The notes under the pieces: generated by a model | Told to the model about the DNA's origin: nothing | The model's database searches: none | What the model saw: the letters and a program-made list of their open reading frames with translations, nothing else | Shown here: piece after piece, positions 6,820 to 13,318 of the stretch | How the letters are laid out: each line of letters opens with the position of its first letter | How positions within the stretch are numbered: the stretch's first letter is position 1 | Translations under genes and position numbers: made by a program | Source of the DNA: Dehalococcoidales bacterium | Lineage (GTDB): Bacteria; Chloroflexota; Dehalococcoidia; Dehalococcoidales; UBA5627 | Assembly (NCBI GenBank): GCA_012520835.1 | Contig: JAAYNN010000003.1 | Coordinates: 1-13,598 of the forward strand | Length of the DNA stretch: 13,598 nucleotides | Direction: 5' to 3'

Positions 6820-6836
6820 TAAAAAGAGGGATTGAT

Positions 6837-7937
6837 ATGTTTGAAGAAGGAATTGGAAAGTATATACGTCCGGAGTTAAAAAGTTTCGGTGGTTATGCCG
6901 CCAGTAAAGCACCGGAGACGCTTAAAGGAAAAATAAGCGTTCCAGTTGATAAAATTATTAAACTGGATGCCAACGAGAATCCTTATGGATGTTCTCCGAA
7001 GGTGGAAAAAGCGCTTGCGGAATATAAAGGCATACATATCTACCCCGATTCGGGGCAGCAGGAACTGAGAAAACATCTGCAGGATTATACAGGTGTTCCC
7101 ATGGAGCATATCGTTGCCAGCGCCGGAAGTGACCAGCTTATCGACCTATTGATGAGGCTTTTTATTTCCAAAGGCGATGAAGTAATCAACTGCATCCCGA
7201 CATTTGCCATGTTCCAGTTTTTTATCAACCTGGTGGACGGAACTACGGTAAATGTATTGAGAGATGAAAATTTCATGGTGGACGTTAAAGCGCTTAAAAA
7301 AGCTATCACTCCGAAAACCAAGCTGATACTGTTAGCCACACCCAACAATCCGACTGGCACTATTATGCCTAAAAAGGACATACTGGCAGTTTTGGATAGC
7401 GGAATTCCGACACTGGTGGATGAAGCTTATTACGAATTCACTGGCGAAACAATGGCTCAACTCGTGGGAAAATACAAAAACTTAATGGTGATCAGGACAT
7501 TCAGTAAATGGGCGGGGCTTGCCGGTTTAAGAATCGGTTATGGAATGTTCCCGCTGGAAATAGCCAATATATTATTAAAAATCAAGGAACCTTATTGCGT
7601 CAATGTTGCCGCACAGCTGGCTGCCATAGAATCTGTAAAAGATAAAGAATACCTTATGGAGAAGGTTAAAATCATTTCTGCTGAACGTGATAACCTTTAT
7701 ACCTTATTGCAGCAGACAGGCTGGTTGAAACCGTATCCTTCAAAAGCGAACTTTATTTTATGCGCCGTATTAAAAGGAAGAGCAAAAGACATCCAGCAGA
7801 AACTCGAAGAAATGGGTATTCTGGTGCGCTACTTCTATACCCCGTTATTAAAAGACAGTTTAAGAATAAGCGTCGGCAAGCCGGAAGAAAATAAAGCGCT
7901 TATTCAGGCTCTCAATAAAATAGGGGAGGGATTATAA
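6837..7937 (+). CDS. hisC: Histidinol-phosphate aminotransferase
   Basis: This 366-aa PLP enzyme (aminotransferase class I/II fold) converts imidazole-acetol phosphate to histidinol phosphate with glutamate as amino donor. Visible: LDANENPYG (43-51), YPDSGQQELR (69-78), SAGSDQLID (95-103), ATPNNPTGT (167-175), LVDEAYYEF (193-201) with PLP contacts Asp-195 and Tyr-198, FSKWAGLAGLRIGYG (222-236) with the Schiff-base Lys-224 and the phosphate contact Arg-232, and LRISVGKPEEN (342-352) with the substrate-carboxylate-type Arg-343. AAAGAGGG (6823-6830) precedes the ATG by 6 nt. The gap to hisD is 17 nt, the widest in the operon. Related aminotransferases can act on aromatic keto acids too, but the operon position supports HisC. 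Confidence 0.96.
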   Translation: MFEEGIGKYIRPELKSFGGYAASKAPETLKGKISVPVDKIIKLDANENPYGCSPKVEKALAEYKGIHIYPDSGQQELRKHLQDYTGVPMEHIVASAGSDQLIDLLMRLFISKGDEVINCIPTFAMFQFFINLVDGTTVNVLRDENFMVDVKALKKAITPKTKLILLATPNNPTGTIMPKKDILAVLDSGIPTLVDEAYYEFTGETMAQLVGKYKNLMVIRTFSKWAGLAGLRIGYGMFPLEIANILLKIKEPYCVNVAAQLAAIESVKDKEYLMEKVKIISAERDNLYTLLQQTGWLKPYPSKANFILCAVLKGRAKDIQQKLEEMGILVRYFYTPLLKDSLRISVGKPEENKALIQALNKIGEGL

Positions 7938-7941
7938 GGCG

Positions 7942-8520
7942 ATGAGAACTTCCAGTATTAAAAGGGATACCAGAGAAACCAATATCAACCTGAAAATCGA
8001 TATCGATGGCAGCGGCGATTACGAAATGTGTACCGGCAATCGTATTTTCGATCATCTGTTGTCGCAGTTATCGAAGCACAGTTTAATTGACATAACACTG
8101 TCAGCTACCGGCGACGATATCCATCACATGGTTGAAGATGTTGCCATCTGCCTGGGGAAGGCCTTTTGCGAGGCGCTGGGAGAAAAGCGCGGTATTACCC
8201 GCATGGCGGATGCCAGCGTTCCGATGGATGAATCGCTGGCTTTTGTGGCCGTTGACCTCAGCGGCAGGGGATACTCGGTACTTGATATGCAATTCGACGA
8301 CAATGATATGTTCGGTTTTCCCACCGATCTAGTGCGCCACTTTTTGGAAACACTGGCTATCGAAGCCAAAATGAATCTGCACGCCAGGGTTGTTTATGGT
8401 ACCAACGACCACCATAAAGCCGAGGCAACATTTAAAGCACTGGGGAGAGCGCTGGGCGCTGCCGTCAAAATCGACCCGCGTATATCAGGAGAATTGCCCA
8501 GCACCAAGGGACAGTTGTAA
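7942..8520 (+). CDS. hisB: Imidazoleglycerol-phosphate dehydratase
   Basis: This 192-aa monofunctional dehydratase converts imidazoleglycerol phosphate to imidazole-acetol phosphate, the substrate of HisC. It is a duplicated-fold enzyme with two manganese sites per active site. Motifs: FDHLLSQLSKH (36-46), DIHHMVEDV (59-67) with His-61, His-62 and Glu-65, MDESLAFVAVDLSGRGY (95-111), RHFLETLA (132-139), and DHHKAEATFKALGRAL (156-171) with His-157, His-158 and Glu-161. The E. coli-type fused phosphatase domain is absent, so histidinol-phosphatase must be encoded elsewhere. GGGGAGGG (7923-7930) overlaps the end of hisC. It is the last gene of the operon here; hisH, hisA, hisF and hisI/E do not follow. 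Confidence 0.98.
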   Translation: MRTSSIKRDTRETNINLKIDIDGSGDYEMCTGNRIFDHLLSQLSKHSLIDITLSATGDDIHHMVEDVAICLGKAFCEALGEKRGITRMADASVPMDESLAFVAVDLSGRGYSVLDMQFDDNDMFGFPTDLVRHFLETLAIEAKMNLHARVVYGTNDHHKAEATFKALGRALGAAVKIDPRISGELPSTKGQL

Positions 8521-8523
8521 AAC

Positions 8524-8550
8524 AGCTTATCACTGTTGACTGATAAAGCT
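8524..8550 (+). terminator. hairpin immediately after hisB (possible 3' end of his mRNA)
   Basis: AGCTTATCA (8524-8532) and TGATAAAGCT (8541-8550) pair over 9 bp with a single bulged A around an 8-nt loop, 3 nt after the hisB stop. No T-run follows, so it is not a textbook intrinsic terminator. It may stabilise the 3' end or work with the hairpin at 8560-8577. Confidence 0.3.
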
Positions 8551-8559
8551 TACGGTTCG

Positions 8560-8577
8560 ATCCCGACCTGTCGGGAT
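8560..8577 (+). terminator. second hairpin after hisB
   Basis: ATCCCGA (8560-8566) and TCGGGAT (8571-8577) form a perfect 7-bp stem with the 4-nt loop CCTG, followed by TTTCGTT. The T-rich tail is short. It is a weak but plausible termination site for the his operon. Confidence 0.3.
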
Positions 8578-8679
8578 TTCGTTCCGAACTATGGAACTCA
8601 ACAGCCTTCGATAAGGCTCCGATAATATCCGCACATCCGAGCCTGTCGAAGGACACGAACGGAATTCTAGTTTAATACA

Positions 8680-8721
8680 TCGCCGTTATGGTTCGACAAG
8701 CTCACCACGAACGGCTTTATA
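8680..8721. repeat. repeat family B, copy 1 (42 bp hairpin unit)
   Basis: This unit matches 9149-9190 over 42 positions with 2 differences. It contains the core GGTTCGACAAGCTCACC flanked by GCCGTTATGGT and ACCACGAACGGC, which pair imperfectly. It is followed by TTTATA, so on the plus strand it could end transcription from the his side. Confidence 0.85.
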
Positions 8722-8738
8722 ATTTAACAACGAACGGC

Positions 8739-8792
8739 TTAATTCCCCCACCCCGGATGCTTCATTTGTTCCTCATGAATTCAGCATGACAA
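8739..8792. repeat. repeat family A, direct copy 1 (54 bp)
   Basis: Begins TTAATTCCCCCACCCCGGAT and ends TTCAGCATGACAA. It aligns without gaps to 9010-9063. The ends are strongly conserved and the centre diverges, but both copies can fold with ATGCT facing AGCAT. Confidence 0.75.
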
Positions 8793-8828
8793 ATAGGAAT
8801 TTTGTTGTGCGGGGAGTAGCCACACAAT

Positions 8829-8905
8829 TGTCATTCTGAGGCGAAGCCGAAGAATCTAAGGCTTATCGAATGGCCTTTAGATGCTTCGCTGCGCTCAGCA
8901 TGCCA
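8829..8905. repeat. repeat family A, two units facing each other as a long imperfect palindrome
   Basis: The left arm TCTGAGGCGAAGCC...AATCTAAGGC (8835-8862) faces GCCTTTAG...GCTTCGCTGCGCTCAGCA (8873-8900) across TTATCGAATG. The right half resembles the plus-orientation family A unit (GATGCTTC...CAGCATG) and the left half its inverse (TGTCATTCTGAG). The whole could fold as a stem of roughly 25 bp with mismatches and bulges. Confidence 0.7.
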
Positions 8906-8917
8906 AAAACAATTAAC

Positions 8918-8968
8918 TGTCATCCTGAAGCTCTGGCAAGTCGGGACTGAAGGATCCGGGGGTGGGGA
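8918..8968. repeat. repeat family A, inverted copy
   Basis: TGTCATCCTGAAG (8918-8930) and CTGAAGGATCCGGGGGTGGGG (8948-8968), read on the minus strand, give the C-rich block, then GGATCCTTCAG, then CAGGATGACA: the same order of parts as the direct copies at 8739-8792 and 9010-9063. It is the reverse-orientation member of the family. Confidence 0.65.
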
Positions 8969-9009
8969 GTACCAGCACAAAGGTATCCTCGGCAACAGGC
9001 GGTAACGCG

Positions 9010-9063
9010 TTAATTACCCCTCCCCGGATGCTGAGTTCGTAAAGGACGAACTCAGCATGGCAA
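9010..9063. repeat. repeat family A, direct copy 2 with a perfect 13-bp stem
   Basis: Aligned to 8739-8792 over 54 positions. Its centre is a perfect inverted repeat, ATGCTGAGTTCGT (9028-9040) and ACGAACTCAGCAT (9046-9058), with the 5-nt loop AAAGG. No T-run follows on either strand. Confidence 0.8.
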
Positions 9064-9086
9064 TATAATTAAGGGAGAAATAAGAT

Positions 9087-9128
9087 TTCCGTTCGCTTTG
9101 AGTTTATCGAAGGGTCAAACGAACGGAA
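9087..9128. repeat. hairpin sharing the CCGTTCG/CGAACGG ends of family B
   Basis: TTCCGTTCG (9087-9095) pairs perfectly with CGAACGGAA (9120-9128), and inside it TTTGA (9097-9101) pairs with TCAAA (9115-9119), with one bulged C. The loop is 13 nt and contains TTATCGAAGG, reminiscent of the TTCGACAGG/TTCGATAAGG cores nearby. It is probably a diverged family B unit. Confidence 0.65.
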
Positions 9129-9148
9129 GAAAACATACTCGCTAATAG

Positions 9149-9190
9149 TCGCCGTTGTGGTTCGACAGGCTCACCACGAACGGCTTTATA
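9149..9190. repeat. repeat family B, copy 2 (42 bp hairpin unit)
   Basis: Second copy, same orientation as 8680-8721, 2 differences in 42. The arms GCCGTTGTGGT (9151-9161) and ACCACGAACGGC (9173-9184) pair with one bulged base around TCGACAGGCTC, followed by TTTATA. Confidence 0.85.
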
Positions 9191-9192
9191 AA

Positions 9193-9211
9193 AATCCACC
9201 AACAACGGATT
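9193..9211 (-). terminator. weak hairpin downstream of purC
   Basis: On the minus strand AATCC-GTTGTTGGT-GGATT is followed by TTT and TATAAAG, about 85 nt after the purC stop. The stem has only 5 bp, so function as the pur operon terminator is uncertain. The family B hairpin at 9149-9190 lies just beyond and may contribute. Confidence 0.25.
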
Positions 9212-9294
9212 GTATTATTACCTTACTACCTACCCTGGGAGAAAGTATTATTCTGCAAACCGGATGTCAGGTGAGGGATAATTGTTCAGATTGA

Positions 9295-10206
9295 TTAATT
9301 GAACTTCCTGCCGGTCAGTTTCTCGTAAGCCTCGATATAGCGTTGTGCTGTCTTTGCGATTACGTCATCCGGTAGAACAGGGGCGGGCGGCTCTTTATTC
9401 CAGCCGGACTTGTTCAGCCAATCCCTGACAATTTGCTTATCATAGCTATCCTGAGATTGTCCGGCTTTATACATGTCCGCTTCCCAGAAACGGCTCGAAT
9501 CCGGTGTCAGCATTTCATCGATGATTATCAATCTGCCGTTATCGATGCCGAATTCGAACTTGGTATCGGCAATTATAAAACCGCGTGTTTTGGCATATTC
9601 CACGGCGTTATTATATATATTTATACTGGCATCCCTTATTTCATTCGCCAGCGATTTGCCGACCATAGCTTCCACTTCGGGCATGGTCATCGGTAAATCA
9701 TGACCCTGGTCAGCCTTGGTGGTAGGGGTAAAAATCGGGCTTTCCAGTTTCTGGCTTTCCAATAAACCTGCCGGCATTTTAATCCCCGAAACCGTACTGT
9801 GTTTACTGTATTCGCTCCAGGCGGAACCGGAAATATAACCGCGCACCACGCATTCAATCGGCAGTCGTTGGGCTTTCTTTACCAGCATTGAACGTCCGCT
9901 CAGATATTCTGGGAACTTAACCTGTTTATCCTTCGATAGGTAATCGTTAAGAATAGCTGCATCATTAACCACGCAAACAACATGATTCCCTAAGATATCC
10001 TTTGTTTTATCGAACCAAAAGGCAGAAATCTGATTGAGCACCTTGCCTTTATGGGGAATGCCGCATGGCAACACGATATCAAAGGCTGAAATCCTGTCGG
10101 TAACAACTATCAGAATATATTTGCCCATATCGTAGGTATCGCGTACTTTACCGAGAATAAATAACGGCAGGGGAAGTTCGGTTTTCAGTAAAACAGCATT
10201 TTGCAT
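9295..10206 (-). CDS. purC: Phosphoribosylaminoimidazole-succinocarboxamide synthase (SAICAR synthetase)
   Basis: This 303-aa ATP-dependent ligase joins CAIR and aspartate to give SAICAR in purine synthesis. Motifs: GKVRDTYD (19-26, nucleotide loop), VVTDRISAFD (34-43), PIECVVRGYISGSAWSEY (116-133), DTKFEFG (214-220) and IIDEMLTPDSSRFW (228-241). The length matches the roughly 300-residue form of the enzyme rather than the compact form of about 240. The C-terminal extension includes YDKQIVRDWL and EKLTGR. The ATG (10204-10206) comes 2 nt after the purB stop with only a weak GAGAG ribosome site in the purB end, so coupling to purB is likely. It is the last pur gene before the convergent repeat cluster. 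Confidence 0.97.
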   Translation of the reverse strand: MQNAVLLKTELPLPLFILGKVRDTYDMGKYILIVVTDRISAFDIVLPCGIPHKGKVLNQISAFWFDKTKDILGNHVVCVVNDAAILNDYLSKDKQVKFPEYLSGRSMLVKKAQRLPIECVVRGYISGSAWSEYSKHSTVSGIKMPAGLLESQKLESPIFTPTTKADQGHDLPMTMPEVEAMVGKSLANEIRDASINIYNNAVEYAKTRGFIIADTKFEFGIDNGRLIIIDEMLTPDSSRFWEADMYKAGQSQDSYDKQIVRDWLNKSGWNKEPPAPVLPDDVIAKTAQRYIEAYEKLTGRKFN

Positions 10207-10208
10207 AT

Positions 10209-11564
10209 TTATAAAGCTCTCGGTCCCAGCTGTTTCGGTTCCAGTGCCATGTATTTCTTTTTACACTGGCTTTCGGTCAGTCCCAGCCTCTTGAAGATTT
10301 CATCCACAAAGCGCAGGTAATATTTATAATCGAAGATGGAATCCAGTTCTTCGGGAGATATTTTTTCGATGACTTCCTTGTCGGCTTTCAGCAGTTTAAG
10401 AAAATCCTTGCTTTTTTTCCATGATTTCATAGCGTTTCTCTGAACCATTTTATATGCTTCCTGCCTGCTGAGACCTTTATCGATTAAAGCCAGCATTACC
10501 CTCTGTGAATATACCAGTCCCTTTGTCCTGTTGAGATTCTTTTCCATGGCATCGGGATAAACCAGCAGTCCGTCTATGATATTGGTGAATATCGACAGCA
10601 TATAATCCAGTGCCAGGCAGGCATCCGGCATAATCACCCGTTCAGTAGAGGAATGGCTGATATCCCTCTCGTGCCAGAGAGAGATGTTTTCCATAGCGGT
10701 AACGGAGTAGCCCCTGATAAGTCTGGCCAACCCACAGATTCTCTCGCAGAGTTCAGGATTTCTCTTGTGAGGCATCGCCGATGAACCCGTTTGGCCTTCG
10801 CTGAACGGCTCTTCGACCTCGCGTGTATCGGTTTTCTGAAGCCCGCGGATTTCAGTAGCAAATTTTTCCAGAGAGCTGGCAATTATTGCCAGCGTGGTAA
10901 CAAATTGTGCGTGCCTGTCGCGCTGCAGAACCTGATTTGAAATCGAGGCCGGGCTCAGCATCAGTTTAGCACAGGCTTTTTCTTCTACTTCGGGGGAAAG
11001 GGTAGCATATGTACCGACAGCTCCCGAGATTTTACCTACGGCAATCATCTTTGTCGCATCTACCAGTCTCTGGCGATTGCGCTGCATCTCCTCGATCCAC
11101 AATGCCAGTTTCAGCCCGAAGGATGTGGGTTCGGCATGGATGCCGTGTGTTCTACCTATCATTACCGTATATTTATACTTAATCGCTTTTTCCATCAGTA
11201 CCGATAGCAGTGCTTTTATATCTTCATTTAAAATATTGGATGCTTCAACCAGTTGCAGGCTAAGAGCAGTATCCATAACGTCCGAGGATGTCATTCCAAG
11301 GTGAATAAATCTGGCCTCGGGACCGATGCTTTCGGATATCGAGCCGATAAAAGCAGTCATATCATGATGAGTTTCCCGGAGAATCTCCTCCATGCGTTTC
11401 ATATTCAGACGCGCCATCTTGATTTTAGGGACAGCGCTCCTGGGTATCTTTCCAAGCTCAGCCCAGGCCTCACATACCGCAATTTCAACATCCAGCCACC
11501 TGGAAAATTTATTCTCATCCGACCACACCTGTTTCATCTGTGGCCGGCTATAACGTTCTATCAT
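10209..11564 (-). CDS. purB: Adenylosuccinate lyase
   Basis: This 451-aa enzyme of the fumarase/aspartase superfamily removes fumarate from SAICAR (giving AICAR) and from adenylosuccinate (giving AMP). Visible: RYSRPQMKQVWSDENKFSRW (4-23), THHDMTAF (65-72) with His-67 as the usual active-site histidine region, HLGMTSSDVMDTA (88-100), GRTHGIHAEPTSFG (137-150) with His-140, and the flexible-loop signature TGSSAMPHKRNPELCE (259-274) with the catalytic serine. ERDISHSSTERV (299-310) follows. All catalytic regions are intact and length is typical of the B. subtilis/T. maritima type. The start overlaps the purE stop by 4 nt (ATGA), and GGGGAGG lies just upstream (11572-11580). Confidence 0.98.
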   Translation of the reverse strand: MIERYSRPQMKQVWSDENKFSRWLDVEIAVCEAWAELGKIPRSAVPKIKMARLNMKRMEEILRETHHDMTAFIGSISESIGPEARFIHLGMTSSDVMDTALSLQLVEASNILNEDIKALLSVLMEKAIKYKYTVMIGRTHGIHAEPTSFGLKLALWIEEMQRNRQRLVDATKMIAVGKISGAVGTYATLSPEVEEKACAKLMLSPASISNQVLQRDRHAQFVTTLAIIASSLEKFATEIRGLQKTDTREVEEPFSEGQTGSSAMPHKRNPELCERICGLARLIRGYSVTAMENISLWHERDISHSSTERVIMPDACLALDYMLSIFTNIIDGLLVYPDAMEKNLNRTKGLVYSQRVMLALIDKGLSRQEAYKMVQRNAMKSWKKSKDFLKLLKADKEVIEKISPEELDSIFDYKYYLRFVDEIFKRLGLTESQCKKKYMALEPKQLGPRAL

Positions 11565-12037
11565 TTGGTTGCCTCCCCTTTATCCTTTGCCATTTCTTGC
11601 CTGTAATCTTCATAAGCCTTTCTTATATTATCGTACTTTAAGCCCAGTATCTCTGCAGCCAGAAATGCCGCATTTTTAGCACCGGCGGTTCCAATAGCTA
11701 CGGTAGCGACCGGAATGCCTCCCGGCATTTGCACTATTGAATAGAGCGCATCTACCCCTTTCAACTCGCTGCTGGCAACAGGCACGCCGATAACCGGAAT
11801 GGTGGTCCAACTGGCAATAACTCCCGGTAAATGAGCCGCTCCGCCGGCAGCAGCTATGATAACCTCGATGCCGTTTTCCCTAGCGGATAAACCGAACTGT
11901 CTCACTTTTTCCGGTTTGCGGTGAGCCGACAACACTTTAACTTCATGGTCGATGCCGAGCATATTCAAAATATCAACAGCCGGTTTTACTGTTTCAGAAT
12001 CCGATTCGGACCCCATAACTACAACAACTTTCGGCAT
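11561..12037 (-). CDS. purE: N5-carboxyaminoimidazole ribonucleotide mutase (class I PurE)
   Basis: This 158-aa enzyme rearranges N5-CAIR to CAIR, the substrate of the PurC reaction. Motifs: MGSESDSETV (8-17) phosphate loop, VLSAHRKPEKV (35-45) with catalytic His-39, AAAGGAAHLPGVIAS (62-76), PVIGVPVASSELKGVDAL (81-98), IVQMPGGIPVATVAIG (101-116) and GAKNAAFLAAEIL (119-131). Overall organisation and length fit class I (bacterial) PurE, which would need a PurK ATP-dependent carboxylase; no purK is present in the window. The start follows AAAGGAG by 7 nt, 24 nt after the purD stop. The C-terminal 20 residues (YEDYRQEMAKDKGEATK) are charged and overlap the purB start. Confidence 0.97.
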   Translation of the reverse strand: MPKVVVVMGSESDSETVKPAVDILNMLGIDHEVKVLSAHRKPEKVRQFGLSARENGIEVIIAAAGGAAHLPGVIASWTTIPVIGVPVASSELKGVDALYSIVQMPGGIPVATVAIGTAGAKNAAFLAAEILGLKYDNIRKAYEDYRQEMAKDKGEATK

Positions 12038-12061
12038 ACTAATCTCCTTTATTACAATCCC

Positions 12062-13318
12062 TTAAAAAAGGGCAATGTCTTTTCGATAATGACAGCCGTC
12101 AAAATGAATCCGTGAAATATTATTATAAACTTTTTCCCGTGCCTGGGTGTAGTTTTTTCCCAGTGCGACTACTGTTAAAACACGTCCGCCGTCGGTGACA
12201 ACGTTGCCTGAAGAATCGAGCTTAGTTCCGGCATGGAATACCATTACATCTTTATCAACATCATTTAAACCGGTTATCGGTAAGCCTTTCCTGAAACTAC
12301 CCGGATAACCGCCCGAAGCCATGACTACTCCTACGCAAACTTCTTCAGTCCATTCCATTTTAACATTCTTAAGATTATTATCGGCAACACCCAGCATAAT
12401 ATCGAGAAGGTCGGATTTCAGGCGCGGCAGAATTACCTGTGTTTCAGGGTCTCCGAAGCGGGCATTGAATTCCATTACTTTCGCTCCACTATCGGTAATC
12501 ATCAAACCGCCGTATAAAACCCCCTGATAAGGGAACCCCTCTTTTTTCAGGGCTTCAATTGTCGGATACATAATTTTACCGGCGATTTCAGAATCCAGTT
12601 CCGGCGTGAGAAAAAAAGGAGGGCTGTAGCAACCCATTCCTCCGGTATTCGCCCCCTTATTGCCATCATAGACTGTTTTGTAGTCGCAGGCCGAAACCAT
12701 GGGCATCGAGGTAGCAGCATCTGCTACAAAAAATATACTCATCTCCCGCCCGGTCATTTTTTCCTCGATAACAACGCTGCTGCCAGCGTCTCCATACAGC
12801 CGGGCTTCCATTATGTCCGAGAGTGCTTGCAAAGCCTTATCTCTGGTCTCCGCAACGGTAACGCCTTTACCGGCTGCCAGCCCATCCGCCTTGATAACAA
12901 TCGGCATGTCCTGTGCCTGAAGGTATTTTATAGCTTCCTCATAAGAAGAAAAATTGACGCTTTTAGCGCAGGGAATTCCATACTTGTGCATTAAATTCTT
13001 GGCAAAAACCTTGCTGGATTCAATCTGTGCAGCTGCTTTAGTAGGGCCGAAAATTCTTAATCCTTTAGCTTGAAAGACATCGACAATTCCTGCTGCCAGG
13101 GGCACTTCCGGGCCAACGACGGTCAACCCTATTTTGTTATCTAAGGCGAAACCTAAAAGGGCAGCGCTATCATCCGCATTTATGTCCAGGTTTTGCGCCA
13201 GCTGTGCCGTACCGGCATTACCGCGGGCAACATAGATTTTGGTAACTTTAGGGCTTTGAGCAAGTTTCCATACCAGAGTATGTTCTCTACCGCCGTTGCC
13301 TACAACAAGTATTTTCAG
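12062..13318 (-). CDS. purD: Phosphoribosylamine--glycine ligase (GAR synthetase), CTG start
   Basis: This ATP-grasp enzyme joins phosphoribosylamine and glycine to give GAR. Read from CTG (13316-13318) it is 418 aa, the usual PurD length, and opens with KILVVGNGGREH, the canonical N-terminus. Further motifs: VVGPEVPL (67-74), IVIKADGLAAGKGV (140-153), EKMTGREMS (186-194), DGNKGANTGGMGCYSP (218-233) and EFNARFGDPETQ (283-294). An in-frame TAA lies 5 codons before the CTG and AGGAGG (13325-13330) sits 6 nt before it. No ATG, GTG or TTG occurs in frame until TTG at 13126, which would delete 64 residues including the GxGGREH domain. The CTG overlaps the TGA of the upstream ORF (CTGA). An ATG-to-CTG change or a sequencing error is also possible. 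Confidence 0.93.
   Translation of the reverse strand: MKILVVGNGGREHTLVWKLAQSPKVTKIYVARGNAGTAQLAQNLDINADDSAALLGFALDNKIGLTVVGPEVPLAAGIVDVFQAKGLRIFGPTKAAAQIESSKVFAKNLMHKYGIPCAKSVNFSSYEEAIKYLQAQDMPIVIKADGLAAGKGVTVAETRDKALQALSDIMEARLYGDAGSSVVIEEKMTGREMSIFFVADAATSMPMVSACDYKTVYDGNKGANTGGMGCYSPPFFLTPELDSEIAGKIMYPTIEALKKEGFPYQGVLYGGLMITDSGAKVMEFNARFGDPETQVILPRLKSDLLDIMLGVADNNLKNVKMEWTEEVCVGVVMASGGYPGSFRKGLPITGLNDVDKDVMVFHAGTKLDSSGNVVTDGGRVLTVVALGKNYTQAREKVYNNISRIHFDGCHYRKDIALF

Larger units (their letters stand above)
8521..9294. repeat. palindrome-rich repeat cluster between the converging his and pur operons
   Basis: This 774-bp stretch has no supportable gene. It is filled with inverted repeats of at least two families plus single hairpins. 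Besides the units listed separately it contains CCTTCGATAAGGCTC (8605-8619) facing GAGCCTGTCGAAGG (8639-8652), and GTTCC/GGAAC (8581-8585/8593-8597). The heptamer CGAACGG recurs at 8656, 8708, 8731, 9120 and 9177, with its complement at 9089. Such elements resemble dispersed intergenic repeats seen in many environmental bacteria, here as an unusually dense group. No transposase or terminal-repeat element boundary is visible. Confidence 0.8.

Noticed and set aside
8465..8656. Minus-strand frame over the hisB end and repeat region
   Set aside because: It covers hisB antisense and palindromes; the translation has no recognisable domain and no ribosome site.
8680..9190. CRISPR array
   Set aside because: The near-identical units are only two, 469 bp apart, and the other repeats vary in length, orientation and spacing; no cas genes are present.
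11253..11606. 117-codon plus-strand frame opposite purB/purE
   Set aside because: Antisense to the well-conserved PurB N-terminus and crossing the purE/purB overlap; no independent support.
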